Shown here: one piece after another, positions 40,990 to 49,984 of the stretch
Layout: every line of letters starts with the position of its first letter
Numbering within the stretch: position 1 is the stretch's first letter
Assembly: GCA_964439435.1 (NCBI GenBank)
Contig: CAYTOF010000004.1
Coordinates: forward strand, 1 to 60,499
DNA: 60,499 bases
Direction: 5' to 3'
Source: CAYTOF01 sp964439435
GTDB lineage: Bacteria; Bacillota; Clostridia; Oscillospirales; QAMX01
Program-made: the position numbers and the translations under genes
The notes under the pieces: model-generated
The model's input: only the letters and a program-made list of their open reading frames with translations
The model's database searches: none
What the model was told of the DNA's origin: nothing

Positions 40990-41658
40990 ATGCTGAATAT
41001 TTTTAATGAATCTGAAGAAATGGGTTCACTTACTTCTCAAGTGTTTCATAAGCTCGAACGCGAAATATTAGAGGGAGTTTTAAAACCCGGGGAGAGTCTA
41101 ACCGAACTCAAGATTTCTCATGAGCTTGGAGTTAGTCGAACACCCGTACGGGAAGCACTGCTACAACTTGAACAGGAAGGTTTAGTTAAAATAACTCGCA
41201 ACAAAGGCGCCTACGTAATTGGAATAAGTGAAAAAGATATACATGATATTTATACAATGCGAATGCGCATCGAAGGCCTTGCTTCTCGTTGGGCTGCAGA
41301 ACGGATTTCAGAAAAAGAACTAAAGAAACTGTCAGAGATAGTAGAGTTGGAGATGTTTTATGCAGCTAAAGGAGATATCGTAAACAGTCGAAATCTTGAT
41401 ACATCATTTCATTCGGTGCTTTATGCGGCAAGTGGCTCTAACCCCTTGAGAAATACTTTAAAAGCATTCCACAACTATATTGGACGAGCAAGAGAAATCT
41501 CGTTTTCGAGTGGCGATAGAGCTAGCGTTGCAGCAAAGGAGCACTTTGAGATATTAAATGCAATTTCCTCGAGGGACGGGGACAAAGCCGAAGAGTTAAC
41601 AATATTGCACATCCAAAATGCACTGAAGAATCTTATTTCAAGTATAAAAACACCATAA
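40990..41658 (+). CDS. GntR family regulator with FCD ligand-binding domain
   Basis: 222 residues. The N-terminal winged helix (about 10-75) shows LEREILEGVLKPGESLTELKISHELGVSRTPVREALLQLEQEGLV, a textbook GntR reader head. The C-terminal FCD domain is all-helical; DTSFHSVLYAASGS and the late histidines (KEHFEIL, ILHIQNAL) are its metal/ligand site residues. FCD ligands are usually small organic acids, so a carboxylate of central metabolism such as citrate is plausible. It lies 60 bases after the Re-citrate synthase-like gene and probably is co-transcribed with it, giving autoregulation through the palindrome at 39473-39506. Confidence 0.9.
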   Translation: MLNIFNESEEMGSLTSQVFHKLEREILEGVLKPGESLTELKISHELGVSRTPVREALLQLEQEGLVKITRNKGAYVIGISEKDIHDIYTMRMRIEGLASRWAAERISEKELKKLSEIVELEMFYAAKGDIVNSRNLDTSFHSVLYAASGSNPLRNTLKAFHNYIGRAREISFSSGDRASVAAKEHFEILNAISSRDGDKAEELTILHIQNALKNLISSIKTP

Positions 41659-41662
41659 GTTA

Positions 41663-41708
41663 AAGTCACAAGGGGCCATATAGATATCAATATGGCTCCT
41701 TGTGACTT
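41663..41708. terminator. Terminator after the GntR gene
   Basis: Nineteen-base-pair stem with one or two imperfections (41663-41681 with 41690-41708) between the convergent GntR and mutS2 genes; can serve both. Confidence 0.8.
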
Positions 41709-41749
41709 GTGCTATTGTATTAACGACAACAAGCTTAGGTGTCAATAGC

Positions 41750-44128
41750 TTAAAACTCGATTATAGTGACACCATCTTCGCCTTCTCCATAAATTCCGGA
41801 ACGAAACGATTTGATAAAGGTATTCTTGTTCAAATGAGTTCTGACAGCTTCCCGTAGTTTGCCCGTACCTTTGCCATGAATTATTGTAGCAGAACCTAGG
41901 TTTTGCCTCACTGCATTGTCTAGAAAATCGACAAGGTCTAGCAAGCCGTTCTCAACACTCATTCCTCGGATATCAAGGGAGGTTGCGACTTCGGCATTTT
42001 TAATAGATCGAGATATGATTTGAACGCTATTATTATCCGCAGAAGAGGCATTTGATTCAAATGGCTCTAATTCGTGGGCGGGTATCATGAGTTTCAAAAT
42101 GCCTGCTTGAACATATACCATACCGCTCTTGTCAGCTGCAGTAAGTACACTTCCTGTTATTCCCATTTTTCGAAGACTTACTGTATCGCCGACAAGAAAG
42201 TTGTAATGAGATGATATGCGTTCACGTACATTCGGAGCATTTTCAAAGACACCGATTTGATTGAGTTGGGTGTTGGCATCAGTGTGAATTTCATGCAACT
42301 CCAACCCATCTGGCTTCTCGACTTCCTGAGTAGTTCTTTTACGAACTTTGCTTATAATGCTCGCAACTTCTTTCTTGGCACGCGCTATTATTTCGCGAGC
42401 TTCTTTTTGAGCGGCTTCTTTTGCAACATTCTGCTCAAAAAGAAATTGATCATTATCTACCTTTGCTTTTTCAGAAAGAAAATAATATTCTTCTCTTGAT
42501 TTTCTCAGATTAATTTTCTCGTTTTCAAGCTCTCTGCGCATATCATCAAGATTGACGATGACTTCTTCGAGTTTGGTTTCGTCTCCTTTTAGATAGCTTT
42601 GTGCCTTATCAATGATATGGCCTTTCAATCCTATTTTTTGAGATATAGCAAATGCATTAGATCGGCCCGGAAGACCAATCAATAATTTATAAGTAGGTTG
42701 TAAAGTTTCAATATCAAATTCACATGAAGCGTTTTCAACTCCAGAGGTATTGAGAGCATAAATTTTTAATTCTGAATAGTGTGTAGTTGCAATCATTCTA
42801 GCACCTGTTGAGAGGACATCATCAACAATTGCAATTGCAATAGCAGCGCCTTCAGATGGGTCTGTGCCCGCACCCAATTCATCCAACAATATTAAACTAT
42901 TATGGTCGTAATTATTCAATATTTCAACTATATTCATCATATGAGATGAAAATGTAGACAGCGATTGTTCTATAGATTGCTCATCACCAATATCAACTAA
43001 AATATTTGAACAAACAGCACATGTAGAGTCCTCAGCAGTTGGTATGTGCAGTCCGCATTGAGACATCAGCGCTAATAGTCCGGCTGTTTTAAGGGCGACG
43101 GTCTTACCACCTGTATTTGGACCAGTAATAATCAATGCATTGAAGTTTATACCAAGCTCAATATCTATTGGTACTACTGTTTGCTTATCCAAGAGAGGGT
43201 GTCGGGCGCGCCTGAAAATGAATTCACCGGAATCATTCATTAGAGGAGGAAAAGCATCAATATCAATTGCATAATTTGCTTTTGCAAATATAAAATCCAA
43301 TTGTACTAGAGCTTCATAAGATTTCGATATGGAAGCACTGTGCTCTGACACCATTAAAGAGAGCAATGCTAGTATTCGTTCTATTTCCTTCTTTTCTTCT
43401 GTCTTTAACAAAGAAATTTTGTTGTTAATTTCAACAATTGCTAGTGGCTCAATGAAAATAGTTGCTCCACTAGCCGATATGTCATGTGTTATGCCCGGCA
43501 TATCATTTTTAAATTCGGCTTTTACAGGGACGACAGAACGACCATTGCGTTGTGTTATGATGGCCTCCTGTAATATTTTAGTAGCATTAGAAGACTGCAC
43601 AATTTTTGAGAGTATATCTTTAATTTTATTTTGATTTAACTTTATTTGCTTTCTAATTGACAGCAATTCTTTGCTTGCATTATCTGAAACATCATCATTG
43701 CTGATAACGATTGATAATATCTGTTCTTCAAGATCTTTTTCAGGTCTTAGCGAATAGAACAGATCGTCAACTTCGGTCGAAATGTCGGTCTTGTCTTTTA
43801 TACGGTAGTGCTTTACAGTACGAGCAGCTGAAAGTAAAGCGGCGATTTTTAAAAGCTCGCTCATTGATAAAATGCCACCGAGTTTTACACGGGCTTGAAT
43901 CTCGCCCGGATCATCTATGCCAACGAAAGACGGCCTTCCTAGTAAACATATCAATGTAATGGCTGCATCGGTTTGTTTTTGTGCTTTTTCTATATCTGCA
44001 AGATGCTTATAAGGGCAAAGTGTAAGAGCTAGGGTTTTTCCACCTTCAGATATTGCAAAGCTGGATAGTTTAAGCAAAATTTTATCAAACTCTAGTTTAT
44101 GAGCAGATTTAATTTCAAAATGATTCAT
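41750..44128 (-). CDS. mutS2: Endonuclease MutS2
   Basis: 792 residues. MutS core and ATPase: GPNTGGKTVALKT (Walker A), LILLDELGAGTDPSEG (Walker B region) and MIATTHYSELK. A coiled-coil segment (about 515-600) follows, and the C-terminal Smr endonuclease domain has LDIRGMSVENGL and IIHGKGTGKLREAVR. MutS2 lacks the mismatch-recognition domain of MutS; in Firmicutes it acts on collided ribosomes and/or suppresses recombination. The ATG at 44128 is preferred over the GTG at 44146, since it follows a short GGTG. Single gene, downstream of recO on the same strand. Confidence 0.96.
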   Translation of the reverse strand: MNHFEIKSAHKLEFDKILLKLSSFAISEGGKTLALTLCPYKHLADIEKAQKQTDAAITLICLLGRPSFVGIDDPGEIQARVKLGGILSMSELLKIAALLSAARTVKHYRIKDKTDISTEVDDLFYSLRPEKDLEEQILSIVISNDDVSDNASKELLSIRKQIKLNQNKIKDILSKIVQSSNATKILQEAIITQRNGRSVVPVKAEFKNDMPGITHDISASGATIFIEPLAIVEINNKISLLKTEEKKEIERILALLSLMVSEHSASISKSYEALVQLDFIFAKANYAIDIDAFPPLMNDSGEFIFRRARHPLLDKQTVVPIDIELGINFNALIITGPNTGGKTVALKTAGLLALMSQCGLHIPTAEDSTCAVCSNILVDIGDEQSIEQSLSTFSSHMMNIVEILNNYDHNSLILLDELGAGTDPSEGAAIAIAIVDDVLSTGARMIATTHYSELKIYALNTSGVENASCEFDIETLQPTYKLLIGLPGRSNAFAISQKIGLKGHIIDKAQSYLKGDETKLEEVIVNLDDMRRELENEKINLRKSREEYYFLSEKAKVDNDQFLFEQNVAKEAAQKEAREIIARAKKEVASIISKVRKRTTQEVEKPDGLELHEIHTDANTQLNQIGVFENAPNVRERISSHYNFLVGDTVSLRKMGITGSVLTAADKSGMVYVQAGILKLMIPAHELEPFESNASSADNNSVQIISRSIKNAEVATSLDIRGMSVENGLLDLVDFLDNAVRQNLGSATIIHGKGTGKLREAVRTHLNKNTFIKSFRSGIYGEGEDGVTIIEF

Positions 44129-44188
44129 TATTACACCATGTGTCACAATTTGTATGATATTGAAAAATGTAAAATAGACTCAGGATAA

Positions 44189-44968
44189 TTACGGGAAGGA
44201 TTGTGACAAAGATTTATAATACTTAAGCGATTTGAAACCGCAGTTGAGTTTAGTTGTCAGATAATCTTCACATATATTTGCAAGCGAGGTCACGTCTGAC
44301 TCATTAATTTTGAATTGCAATATTCTTTTTATTGGAGCAGTACAGAAATGTCTTATTGCATTCAAAATATTCGATGAAACAAAAGTGTCAATTGCCTCGC
44401 TTAGGGGTTCATGAACAATAAGCCCGTAGTTTTTACATTTATTACATATAATCCCACCTGCTTGAAGATTGAAAAAGGCATCCTTGATGTTGGTATTTTC
44501 ACAAAGCAAACACTGTGAAAGATTGGGGGAGTACCCAGCAATTACTGTTGCTCGCATGGAAAAAGCAGCGCGAACAATTTCAATAGAAAGTGATAGTTCG
44601 CTTATTGCATAGAGCATATTCAAACCTAGTTGAAGTAATTCCGGATTGTCACTATCTGAATCCCCTAAAATATCAAGAATTTCTGATATATAGCAGCCCA
44701 AAGCGAGACGCTTTGGCGAATCTCTCAAACCTAAAAACATATGAATTGTCTCAGCATCTCTAATAGTCAGATTATTTCTTCCGGTTGATATGGTAAGGTC
44801 AGAATAAGTAAGCAGCTGGCATGCTGCGGACACCCTGCTGGTTTTTCTGTATTTACCTACTGCTTTAGCACATAGCTTACGCCCGTCGGATGTCAGAATG
44901 GTTAAAATAGCATCCGCTTCTTTATATTTTGTCTCACGTATAATTAAGCCTTTTGTATTAATAAGCAT
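44189..44968 (-). CDS. recO: DNA repair protein RecO
   Basis: 259 residues. An N-terminal OB fold (KGLIIRETKYKEADAILTILTSDGRKLCAKAVG) and a helical domain, with a zinc-binding CxxC pair (CLLCENTN and CNKCKNYG) near residues 150-175 as in Firmicutes RecO. It helps load RecA at gaps with RecF and RecR. It follows era on the same strand by about 70 bases, and mutS2 comes 43 bases after. No truncation is evident. Confidence 0.93.
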   Translation of the reverse strand: MLINTKGLIIRETKYKEADAILTILTSDGRKLCAKAVGKYRKTSRVSAACQLLTYSDLTISTGRNNLTIRDAETIHMFLGLRDSPKRLALGCYISEILDILGDSDSDNPELLQLGLNMLYAISELSLSIEIVRAAFSMRATVIAGYSPNLSQCLLCENTNIKDAFFNLQAGGIICNKCKNYGLIVHEPLSEAIDTFVSSNILNAIRHFCTAPIKRILQFKINESDVTSLANICEDYLTTKLNCGFKSLKYYKSLSQSFP

Positions 44969-45038
44969 AACAAGTCCTATTTGGATTTTGATATCGGGAT
45001 TATACTAATGTCTGAGAAGGGAAGTAATTGAAGAACAA

Positions 45039-45923
45039 TTATTTAGAGAGTTCTGTAAGAAAAGAAGGGCTATTTCGCCAATCATTTTTTACCTTTACCC
45101 ACAAAGACAAAAATACCGATGAGCATAACAAATTTTCAATCTCAACTCTCGCTTTTGTACCGATGTCTTTCAGAACTGAGCCTTGTTTACCGATAATAAT
45201 ATTTTTATGGTTATTCTTATCGCAGACAATCAAGACATCAACTTCAGCTATATCGTCGTCGCGGTAAAAGATACGTTCAGTTTTGCAAGCTATGCCGTGA
45301 GGTATTTCCTCTTTGAGAAAATCCATTAGTTTTTCACGAACTATTTCAGATATTCTTTTGCTGACTGTCAAGTCTGTTAAAGTCTTCTCACTGTATTGAT
45401 GAGGTTGGGTTGGCAACAACTTATCAAGTTCCTCTAATAGAGTGTCACAACCTTCACCGGATTTTGCAGAAAGAGGTATGATTGCCCCGAAGTTATGTAA
45501 TTTCGAGTAAGCAGCAATTACGGGCAAAATATCAGATTTTGACACAATGTCAGATTTGTTTAAAGCTAAAACACATGGTAAATTCATATCGTCAATTTGT
45601 TTAATTAATATTTTTTCAGGTATTCCTGGGTTCTTATTGGCAAGAGCAACTAACACCACAATGTCGCTTTCATCCAGACTGTTGTAGGCACTTTTCACCA
45701 TTAAATGGTTGAGACGCGAACTGGGCTTATGAATTCCGGGAGTATCCAAAAAAACAAACTGGCTATTATTATGTGTTAAAATGCCTCGAATATTGTCGCG
45801 AGTGGTCTGAGGTTTTGAGGTGACAATAGATAACTTTTCACCAATCAAAGTATTCAACAATGTAGATTTACCTGTATTTGCACGACCGACAAGAGTTATA
45901 TAACCGCATTTATCTGTTTTCAT
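45039..45923 (-). CDS. era: GTPase Era
   Basis: 294 residues. G motifs: GRANTGKSTLLNTLIG (G1), TTRDNIRG, DTPGIHKP (G3) and LNKSD (G4). The C-terminal KH domain contains KNIIIGKQGSVLKDIG, which binds the 3' end of 16S rRNA. Era is an essential 30S assembly checkpoint. Its start overlaps the ybeY end by 14 bases, so the two are coupled; recO follows. The conserved phoH-ybeY-era-recO set is retained, but the usual dgkA and cdd genes between ybeY and era are missing. Confidence 0.97.
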   Translation of the reverse strand: MKTDKCGYITLVGRANTGKSTLLNTLIGEKLSIVTSKPQTTRDNIRGILTHNNSQFVFLDTPGIHKPSSRLNHLMVKSAYNSLDESDIVVLVALANKNPGIPEKILIKQIDDMNLPCVLALNKSDIVSKSDILPVIAAYSKLHNFGAIIPLSAKSGEGCDTLLEELDKLLPTQPHQYSEKTLTDLTVSKRISEIVREKLMDFLKEEIPHGIACKTERIFYRDDDIAEVDVLIVCDKNNHKNIIIGKQGSVLKDIGTKARVEIENLLCSSVFLSLWVKVKNDWRNSPSFLTELSK

Positions 45924-46491
45924 TTATACTCCTTACTTTTGGATGAATATTGCCGTACTCACACTTGCAGCGCAATTCATATCCTGCCAAAGATAATATC
46001 TTACGCTGAATAGATCGCATTTGCTTTTCGTCATTAATATTTTCGTGGTCAAACCCTAAGAGATGTAAAAAACCATGGATGGCTAGAAAAGCAAATTCGC
46101 GGGCAGGGGAGTGTCCAAATTGTTCTGCTTGTTTCAGCGCTTGTGGAACGCAAATAGCGATACATCCAAAAAACAATGGCCTTTTAATTTTGTTTGGCAG
46201 TCTTATCAGATCGGATGTCTCAAGAAATGGAAAAGACAGAACATCGGTGACACTGTCGTTATTCCTAAACTGATTGTTCATATTTCTTATTTCCTTGTTT
46301 GAAACAAAAGCTATTTCTATTGCAGAATAAGTTGTAATATTAAAATAAACCAAGGCAGTTCGGATAATATATTTTACTGTCTTTATCGTATTTCTTGTGA
46401 CCTTTGCTTTATTATCAATTCTTATTTTGCAAAGCGGATAATATATATAGCTCAACAGCCTATTTCGAAAATAATGTTTTAGAGATGTCAT
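45910..46491 (-). CDS. ybeY: Endoribonuclease YbeY
   Basis: 193 residues. The zinc motif H-x3-H-x5-H appears as AIHGFLHLLGFDHENI. Conserved KEIRNMNNQFRNNDSVTDVLSFP precedes it. YbeY acts in 16S rRNA 3' end maturation and ribosome quality control. The protein is longer at its N-terminus (about 25-30 residues before KIRIDNKAKV) than the usual 150-165, so a later start is possible, although the ATG at 46491 overlaps the phoH stop by one base and is well placed for coupling. Confidence 0.95.
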   Translation of the reverse strand: MTSLKHYFRNRLLSYIYYPLCKIRIDNKAKVTRNTIKTVKYIIRTALVYFNITTYSAIEIAFVSNKEIRNMNNQFRNNDSVTDVLSFPFLETSDLIRLPNKIKRPLFFGCIAICVPQALKQAEQFGHSPAREFAFLAIHGFLHLLGFDHENINDEKQMRSIQRKILSLAGYELRCKCEYGNIHPKVRSINENR

Positions 46492-47498
46492 TATTTTGGA
46501 CCTTTTTTATAGTTGTATTTGAGTTGTGTACGAATTGTGTTTTTGCTGGATTCATACTTTTCATATGCATTAATGATGCGTTGTACAAGTTCGTGTCTAA
46601 CGACGTCCTTGGAAGTTAGCATAACAATGGCAACATCCTCCAGGCCGGAGATTATTTTAATTGCTTCTGATAAACCGCTAATCTTAGGACGGGGAATATC
46701 AATTTGTGTAATATCACCGTTCACTACGACTTTTGAGTTATGTCCAAGACGCGTCAGAAACATCTTCATTTGTTCTGTGGAAGTATTTTGTGCTTCATCG
46801 AGGATTATGAACGCATCATCAAGTGTCCTGCCTCTCATAAAGGCGAGTGGCGCCACTTCGATATTACCACGCTCCAAATACTTCTGAAAGGTATCCGGCC
46901 CGAGCATATCAAAAAGCGCATCGTATAATGGACGTAAAAATGGATCCACTTTATTTTGAAGATCACCCGGCAAAAATCCCAGTTTCTCACCGGCTTCGAC
47001 AGCAGGCCGCGTCAGAATTATTCTATTTACTCTTTTTTCGCGGAAAGCAGCGACAGCACATGCAACTGCGAGATAAGTCTTACCTGTTCCTGCCGGACCT
47101 ACACCAACTGTTATAATATTTTTGTTGATTGCCTCAAGATACCGCTTTTGTCCTATCGTTTTTCCCTTTATTGGCTTGCCTTTAGCAGTAATACAAACAA
47201 CATCAGAAGCTAATTCTAAAACTTTATCTTCATTTCCGTCATTTACAAGTGTTATACAATAACGGACATTTTGTGTTGTTATGGGCTCTCCGCGAGAAGA
47301 TAACAAAAATAAGGCATTAAGGACTTTGGCTGCTTTAGTTACGCCTTCAGCATCAGACCCGGAAATTATCAGTACGGTTTCGCGATTTATTACTTTAACA
47401 GAGTATGCCTGTTCAATAAGCTTGACATTTTCGTCATAGCTTCCAAATACGTCTATAATATTATAAACTCTATCGATTTTTATTTCAATTTCGTGCAT
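46491..47498 (-). CDS. phoH: PhoH-like ATPase
   Basis: 335 residues. An N-terminal region with an RNA-binding-like fold, then the PhoH ATPase core: VGPAGTGKTYLAVACAV (Walker A), RIILTRPAVEAGEKLGFLPGDL, AFIILDEAQNTSTEQMKMFLTRLG (Walker B) and VNGDITQIDIPR. The cellular role is linked to RNA handling through its constant neighbour ybeY; the activity is not settled. It is the first gene of the phoH-ybeY-era-recO operon. A TATAAT on the minus strand near 47570 is its probable -10. Confidence 0.95.
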   Translation of the reverse strand: MHEIEIKIDRVYNIIDVFGSYDENVKLIEQAYSVKVINRETVLIISGSDAEGVTKAAKVLNALFLLSSRGEPITTQNVRYCITLVNDGNEDKVLELASDVVCITAKGKPIKGKTIGQKRYLEAINKNIITVGVGPAGTGKTYLAVACAVAAFREKRVNRIILTRPAVEAGEKLGFLPGDLQNKVDPFLRPLYDALFDMLGPDTFQKYLERGNIEVAPLAFMRGRTLDDAFIILDEAQNTSTEQMKMFLTRLGHNSKVVVNGDITQIDIPRPKISGLSEAIKIISGLEDVAIVMLTSKDVVRHELVQRIINAYEKYESSKNTIRTQLKYNYKKGPK

Positions 47499-47696
47499 TC
47501 ATAGGCCTTTCTAAAAAATATTTAATAAAATTAAAAACAAACAATCAAACAGTATTCTAGTATATATTATATCACAATGATCACATAATTTACTATAGTA
47601 AAGAAGTATTTATCCATATGTTTTATATGTTTTATAATCTTCCGCGGCAAAGAATGCCTTCAATAATGATAAGCATTGAAATCACTCTGGGAGTAA

Positions 47697-47726
47697 TACA
47701 TTGCAATAACACATTATTGCAATGTA
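47697..47726. repeat. Perfect hairpin between divergent genes
   Basis: Thirteen-base arms (47697-47709 with 47714-47726) and a four-base loop. It lies between two divergent genes, where no terminator is expected, and has no T run. Confidence 0.6.
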
Positions 47727-47815
47727 TATTTAACATATGCCGATATAGTCTAATTTTTATAATATGCGAAAACGATTTACGATAAATCGAAGTAAATGCT
47801 CGAATACTTAATTAG

Positions 47816-47844
47816 TTACTTAATATGGTAAATGATGCTATAAT
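47816..47844 (+). promoter_or_regulatory. Candidate promoter of the Cys-rich protein gene
   Basis: TTACTT (47816-47821), a 17-base spacer and a perfect TATAAT (47839-47844). Confidence 0.5.
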
Positions 47845-47901
47845 ATGGTAGAGTAAATATTCCATAAAATGACTAACTTTAAAAACTGAAAGAGGGTAAA
47901 A

Positions 47902-48099
47902 ATGTATAACAAAAACAACCAGAAAATCTGTGCATTTTGTGCATGGTGTGATATATATAGTGACAATACTGCGCTTTGTTATTATTATGGCCCGACAAAG
48001 AAAGAAGGCAAATGCAGAAAATTTCGTTACGATCCATATAAGCGGATTCCAGCAAATGAACGCGACATTAAAAAAGTTTCACTAAAACCCATAAAGTAA
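47902..48099 (+). CDS. Small cysteine-rich protein, possibly zinc-binding
   Basis: 65 residues, strongly basic. CAFCAWC near the N-terminus, then ALCYYYG and GKCRKFRYDPYKR, give five cysteines spaced like a small zinc ribbon or Fe-S site. I recall similar short unnamed proteins in Clostridia with the same GxCRKFxYDP ending, but no function. GAAAGAGGG precedes the ATG. It is a lone gene with its own promoter and a strong terminator about 170 bases downstream. Confidence 0.8.
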   Translation: MYNKNNQKICAFCAWCDIYSDNTALCYYYGPTKKEGKCRKFRYDPYKRIPANERDIKKVSLKPIK

Positions 48100-48273
48100 A
48101 TCAGCAAATGAGATGACGTCATTATTAGATAATTAGACAAATTACTGCTCAGATAAGATGGTAGATAACAAAATTTACTGCAACTGAGAAACAAGGCTAT
48201 AAAATGAGAAGTGTTTAGTTAATTCTCTTATGAACAGACATAATCGTTTGATGTGGTTATTATGATATTAACT

Positions 48274-48330
48274 CCCTCCCATGATTATACAAAATTTATA
48301 TTTTGTATAATCATGGGAGGGTCTTATTTT
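48274..48330. terminator. Strong bidirectional terminator
   Basis: Twenty-two-base-pair perfect stem (48274-48295 with 48300-48321) and a four-base loop, followed by a T-rich run. It serves the small protein gene and the convergent ttcA-like gene. Confidence 0.9.
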
Positions 48331-48387
48331 ATATAAATCTAGTTACAGCAATCCCCTGTCATTGGTTTTGTCACATAATTTGTGCAT

Positions 48388-49134
48388 TTAAACATTGATC
48401 GATTTATCCCAGCCATCAAGTGGCTTTCGTTGTATTGCACCAAAAATTTTTTCATACAGATCTGGACTCTCTTCACATAAAACATTTGCAATTTCTTTTA
48501 CAGTATTGCGTTTAGTGGTTTTATCCACCGGACAGGGATTTGCTACCAATGGTAGTTCTAAGATCATTGACATTTTGTGTATGTCGTCTTCTCTGCAATA
48601 AATCATTGGGCGCAAGAGTGTGATATCTGTTCTGTCTAAATAGCTAACAGGTTGAAATGTCGAGATTCGTCCTTCATATAGAAGTGATAGCAAGAATGTA
48701 ATAACAACATCATCTTTATGGTGCCCGAGTACGACTTTAGAATAGCCTAGATCTGCTGCCTTTGAATAAAGAGCACCACGCCTCATTTTTGCACAAAGCG
48801 CACAGGGATTATCTTCTTTTCTAGTTTCAAATACAACCTCAGAAATTTGAGTTTTCAATATATGGTGTTCTATTTTGTTTTCATTACAATACTTTGTAAT
48901 TGGATCGTAGTTACAACCAGAAAAACCAAGGTCTAGAGTTATTGCGCACATTTCAAAAGGGTGATGGTAATATTGCTTCAGCTGAAGTAAAGAAAATAGT
49001 GCGGCCATGCTATCTTTCCCCCCTGAAACAGCAACTGCTATACGGTCGTTTGGAGATATCATATTATAGTCTTGAAGGCAACGTCTGGTTTGGCTTGTGA
49101 TAAAGCTTATTTCTTTAGAGTAGTATTTCTTCAT
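48388..49134 (-). CDS. TtcA-like tRNA 2-thiolation protein (PP-loop)
   Basis: 248 residues. The ATP-pyrophosphatase P-loop is VAVSGGKDSMAALFSL. CALCAKMRRG and the later NPCPVDKTTKRN carry cysteines that in TtcA hold a 4Fe-4S cluster. TtcA makes 2-thiocytidine at position 32 in tRNA; Clostridia contain related proteins with possibly different tRNA targets, so the exact base is uncertain. It is a single gene, divergent from trmB. Confidence 0.88.
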   Translation of the reverse strand: MKKYYSKEISFITSQTRRCLQDYNMISPNDRIAVAVSGGKDSMAALFSLLQLKQYYHHPFEMCAITLDLGFSGCNYDPITKYCNENKIEHHILKTQISEVVFETRKEDNPCALCAKMRRGALYSKAADLGYSKVVLGHHKDDVVITFLLSLLYEGRISTFQPVSYLDRTDITLLRPMIYCREDDIHKMSMILELPLVANPCPVDKTTKRNTVKEIANVLCEESPDLYEKIFGAIQRKPLDGWDKSINV

Positions 49135-49219
49135 AGTAGCTCCGAAATATAATAGAATGGGATTAGTATGACTCCAAAATTTTGGATATTTTGTTGTAGC
49201 AATAATCTAATTGTGTTCT

Positions 49220-49248
49220 TGGACAATACTAAAGAATAGTGATATAAT
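49220..49248 (+). promoter_or_regulatory. trmB promoter
   Basis: TGGACA (49220-49225), a 17-base spacer and a perfect TATAAT (49243-49248), 42 bases before the trmB start. Confidence 0.7.
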
Positions 49249-49290
49249 CTCATGTAGATAAAAATATATTTGTTATTTATGGAGTATCTA

Positions 49291-49944
49291 ATGAGCAGAA
49301 TGAGAAAAAAAAAGAACCTTGCTTCGAGATTAGAAAGAGCTTCGAACCATCTGATACACTTTCCGGAAGCAATGAAAGGAAATTGGAAGAATTTAAAAGA
49401 TCCGTGTTATGAAATGGTTTTTATAGAGCTAGGATGTGGAAAAGGATCGTTCATCTGCGATTTGGCGATGAAATATTCATCTGACAATATACTATTTGTT
49501 GGACTTGACCGTGTAGAAGAAGCATTGGTGGTCGGTATGGAAAAGGCATTATCAATGAGCTTACAAAATGTGTTTTTCGTAAATTATGACATACAAGCGA
49601 TAGAAAGTATTTTTTCATCAGAGGAAGTAAATAATATTTACATAAATTTTTGTGACCCATGGCCCAGCAAGCGACACGCAAAACGCCGCTTAACTCATCC
49701 TGGGTTTCTCAAAGCGTATAAAAATATAATGTCTACTGGAGGAAACATAGAGTTTAAGACAGATAATATTGATCTGTTCAAGTACTCTATGTTTGAATTC
49801 TTAGAAAATGAATTCAAATTATTGAATTCTTCTTATAATTTACCTCCAAATATTACTGTTTCTACTGATTATGAAGTGAGATTTCGTCTTGCAGGTAATT
49901 CCATATATTATGCTCACTTTAGTCCACACAACCCATCATGTTAA
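49291..49944 (+). CDS. trmB: tRNA (guanine-N7)-methyltransferase
   Basis: 217 residues, class I SAM methyltransferase that makes m7G46 in tRNA. The SAM loop is FIELGCGKGSF; FVGLDR and INFCDPWPSKRHAKRRL are family marks, the latter with the catalytic aspartate. The N-terminus MSRMRKKKNLASRLE fits the family. The ATG at 49291 is the start, as GGAG lies six bases before it; upstream in-frame ATGs at 49270 and 49279 precede that site. Single gene. Confidence 0.95.
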   Translation: MSRMRKKKNLASRLERASNHLIHFPEAMKGNWKNLKDPCYEMVFIELGCGKGSFICDLAMKYSSDNILFVGLDRVEEALVVGMEKALSMSLQNVFFVNYDIQAIESIFSSEEVNNIYINFCDPWPSKRHAKRRLTHPGFLKAYKNIMSTGGNIEFKTDNIDLFKYSMFEFLENEFKLLNSSYNLPPNITVSTDYEVRFRLAGNSIYYAHFSPHNPSC

Positions 49945-49984
49945 CTTTGATTAAACAATGACTTAAGAACAAAACAAAAATCAA

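Larger units (their letters stand above)
47499..47901. other. Divergent intergenic region phoH / Cys-rich small protein
   Basis: About 400 AT-rich bases. It carries the likely phoH promoter on the minus strand, a perfect hairpin at 47697-47726 and the promoter of the small protein gene at 47816-47844. I see no gene and no mobile element. Confidence 0.55.
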
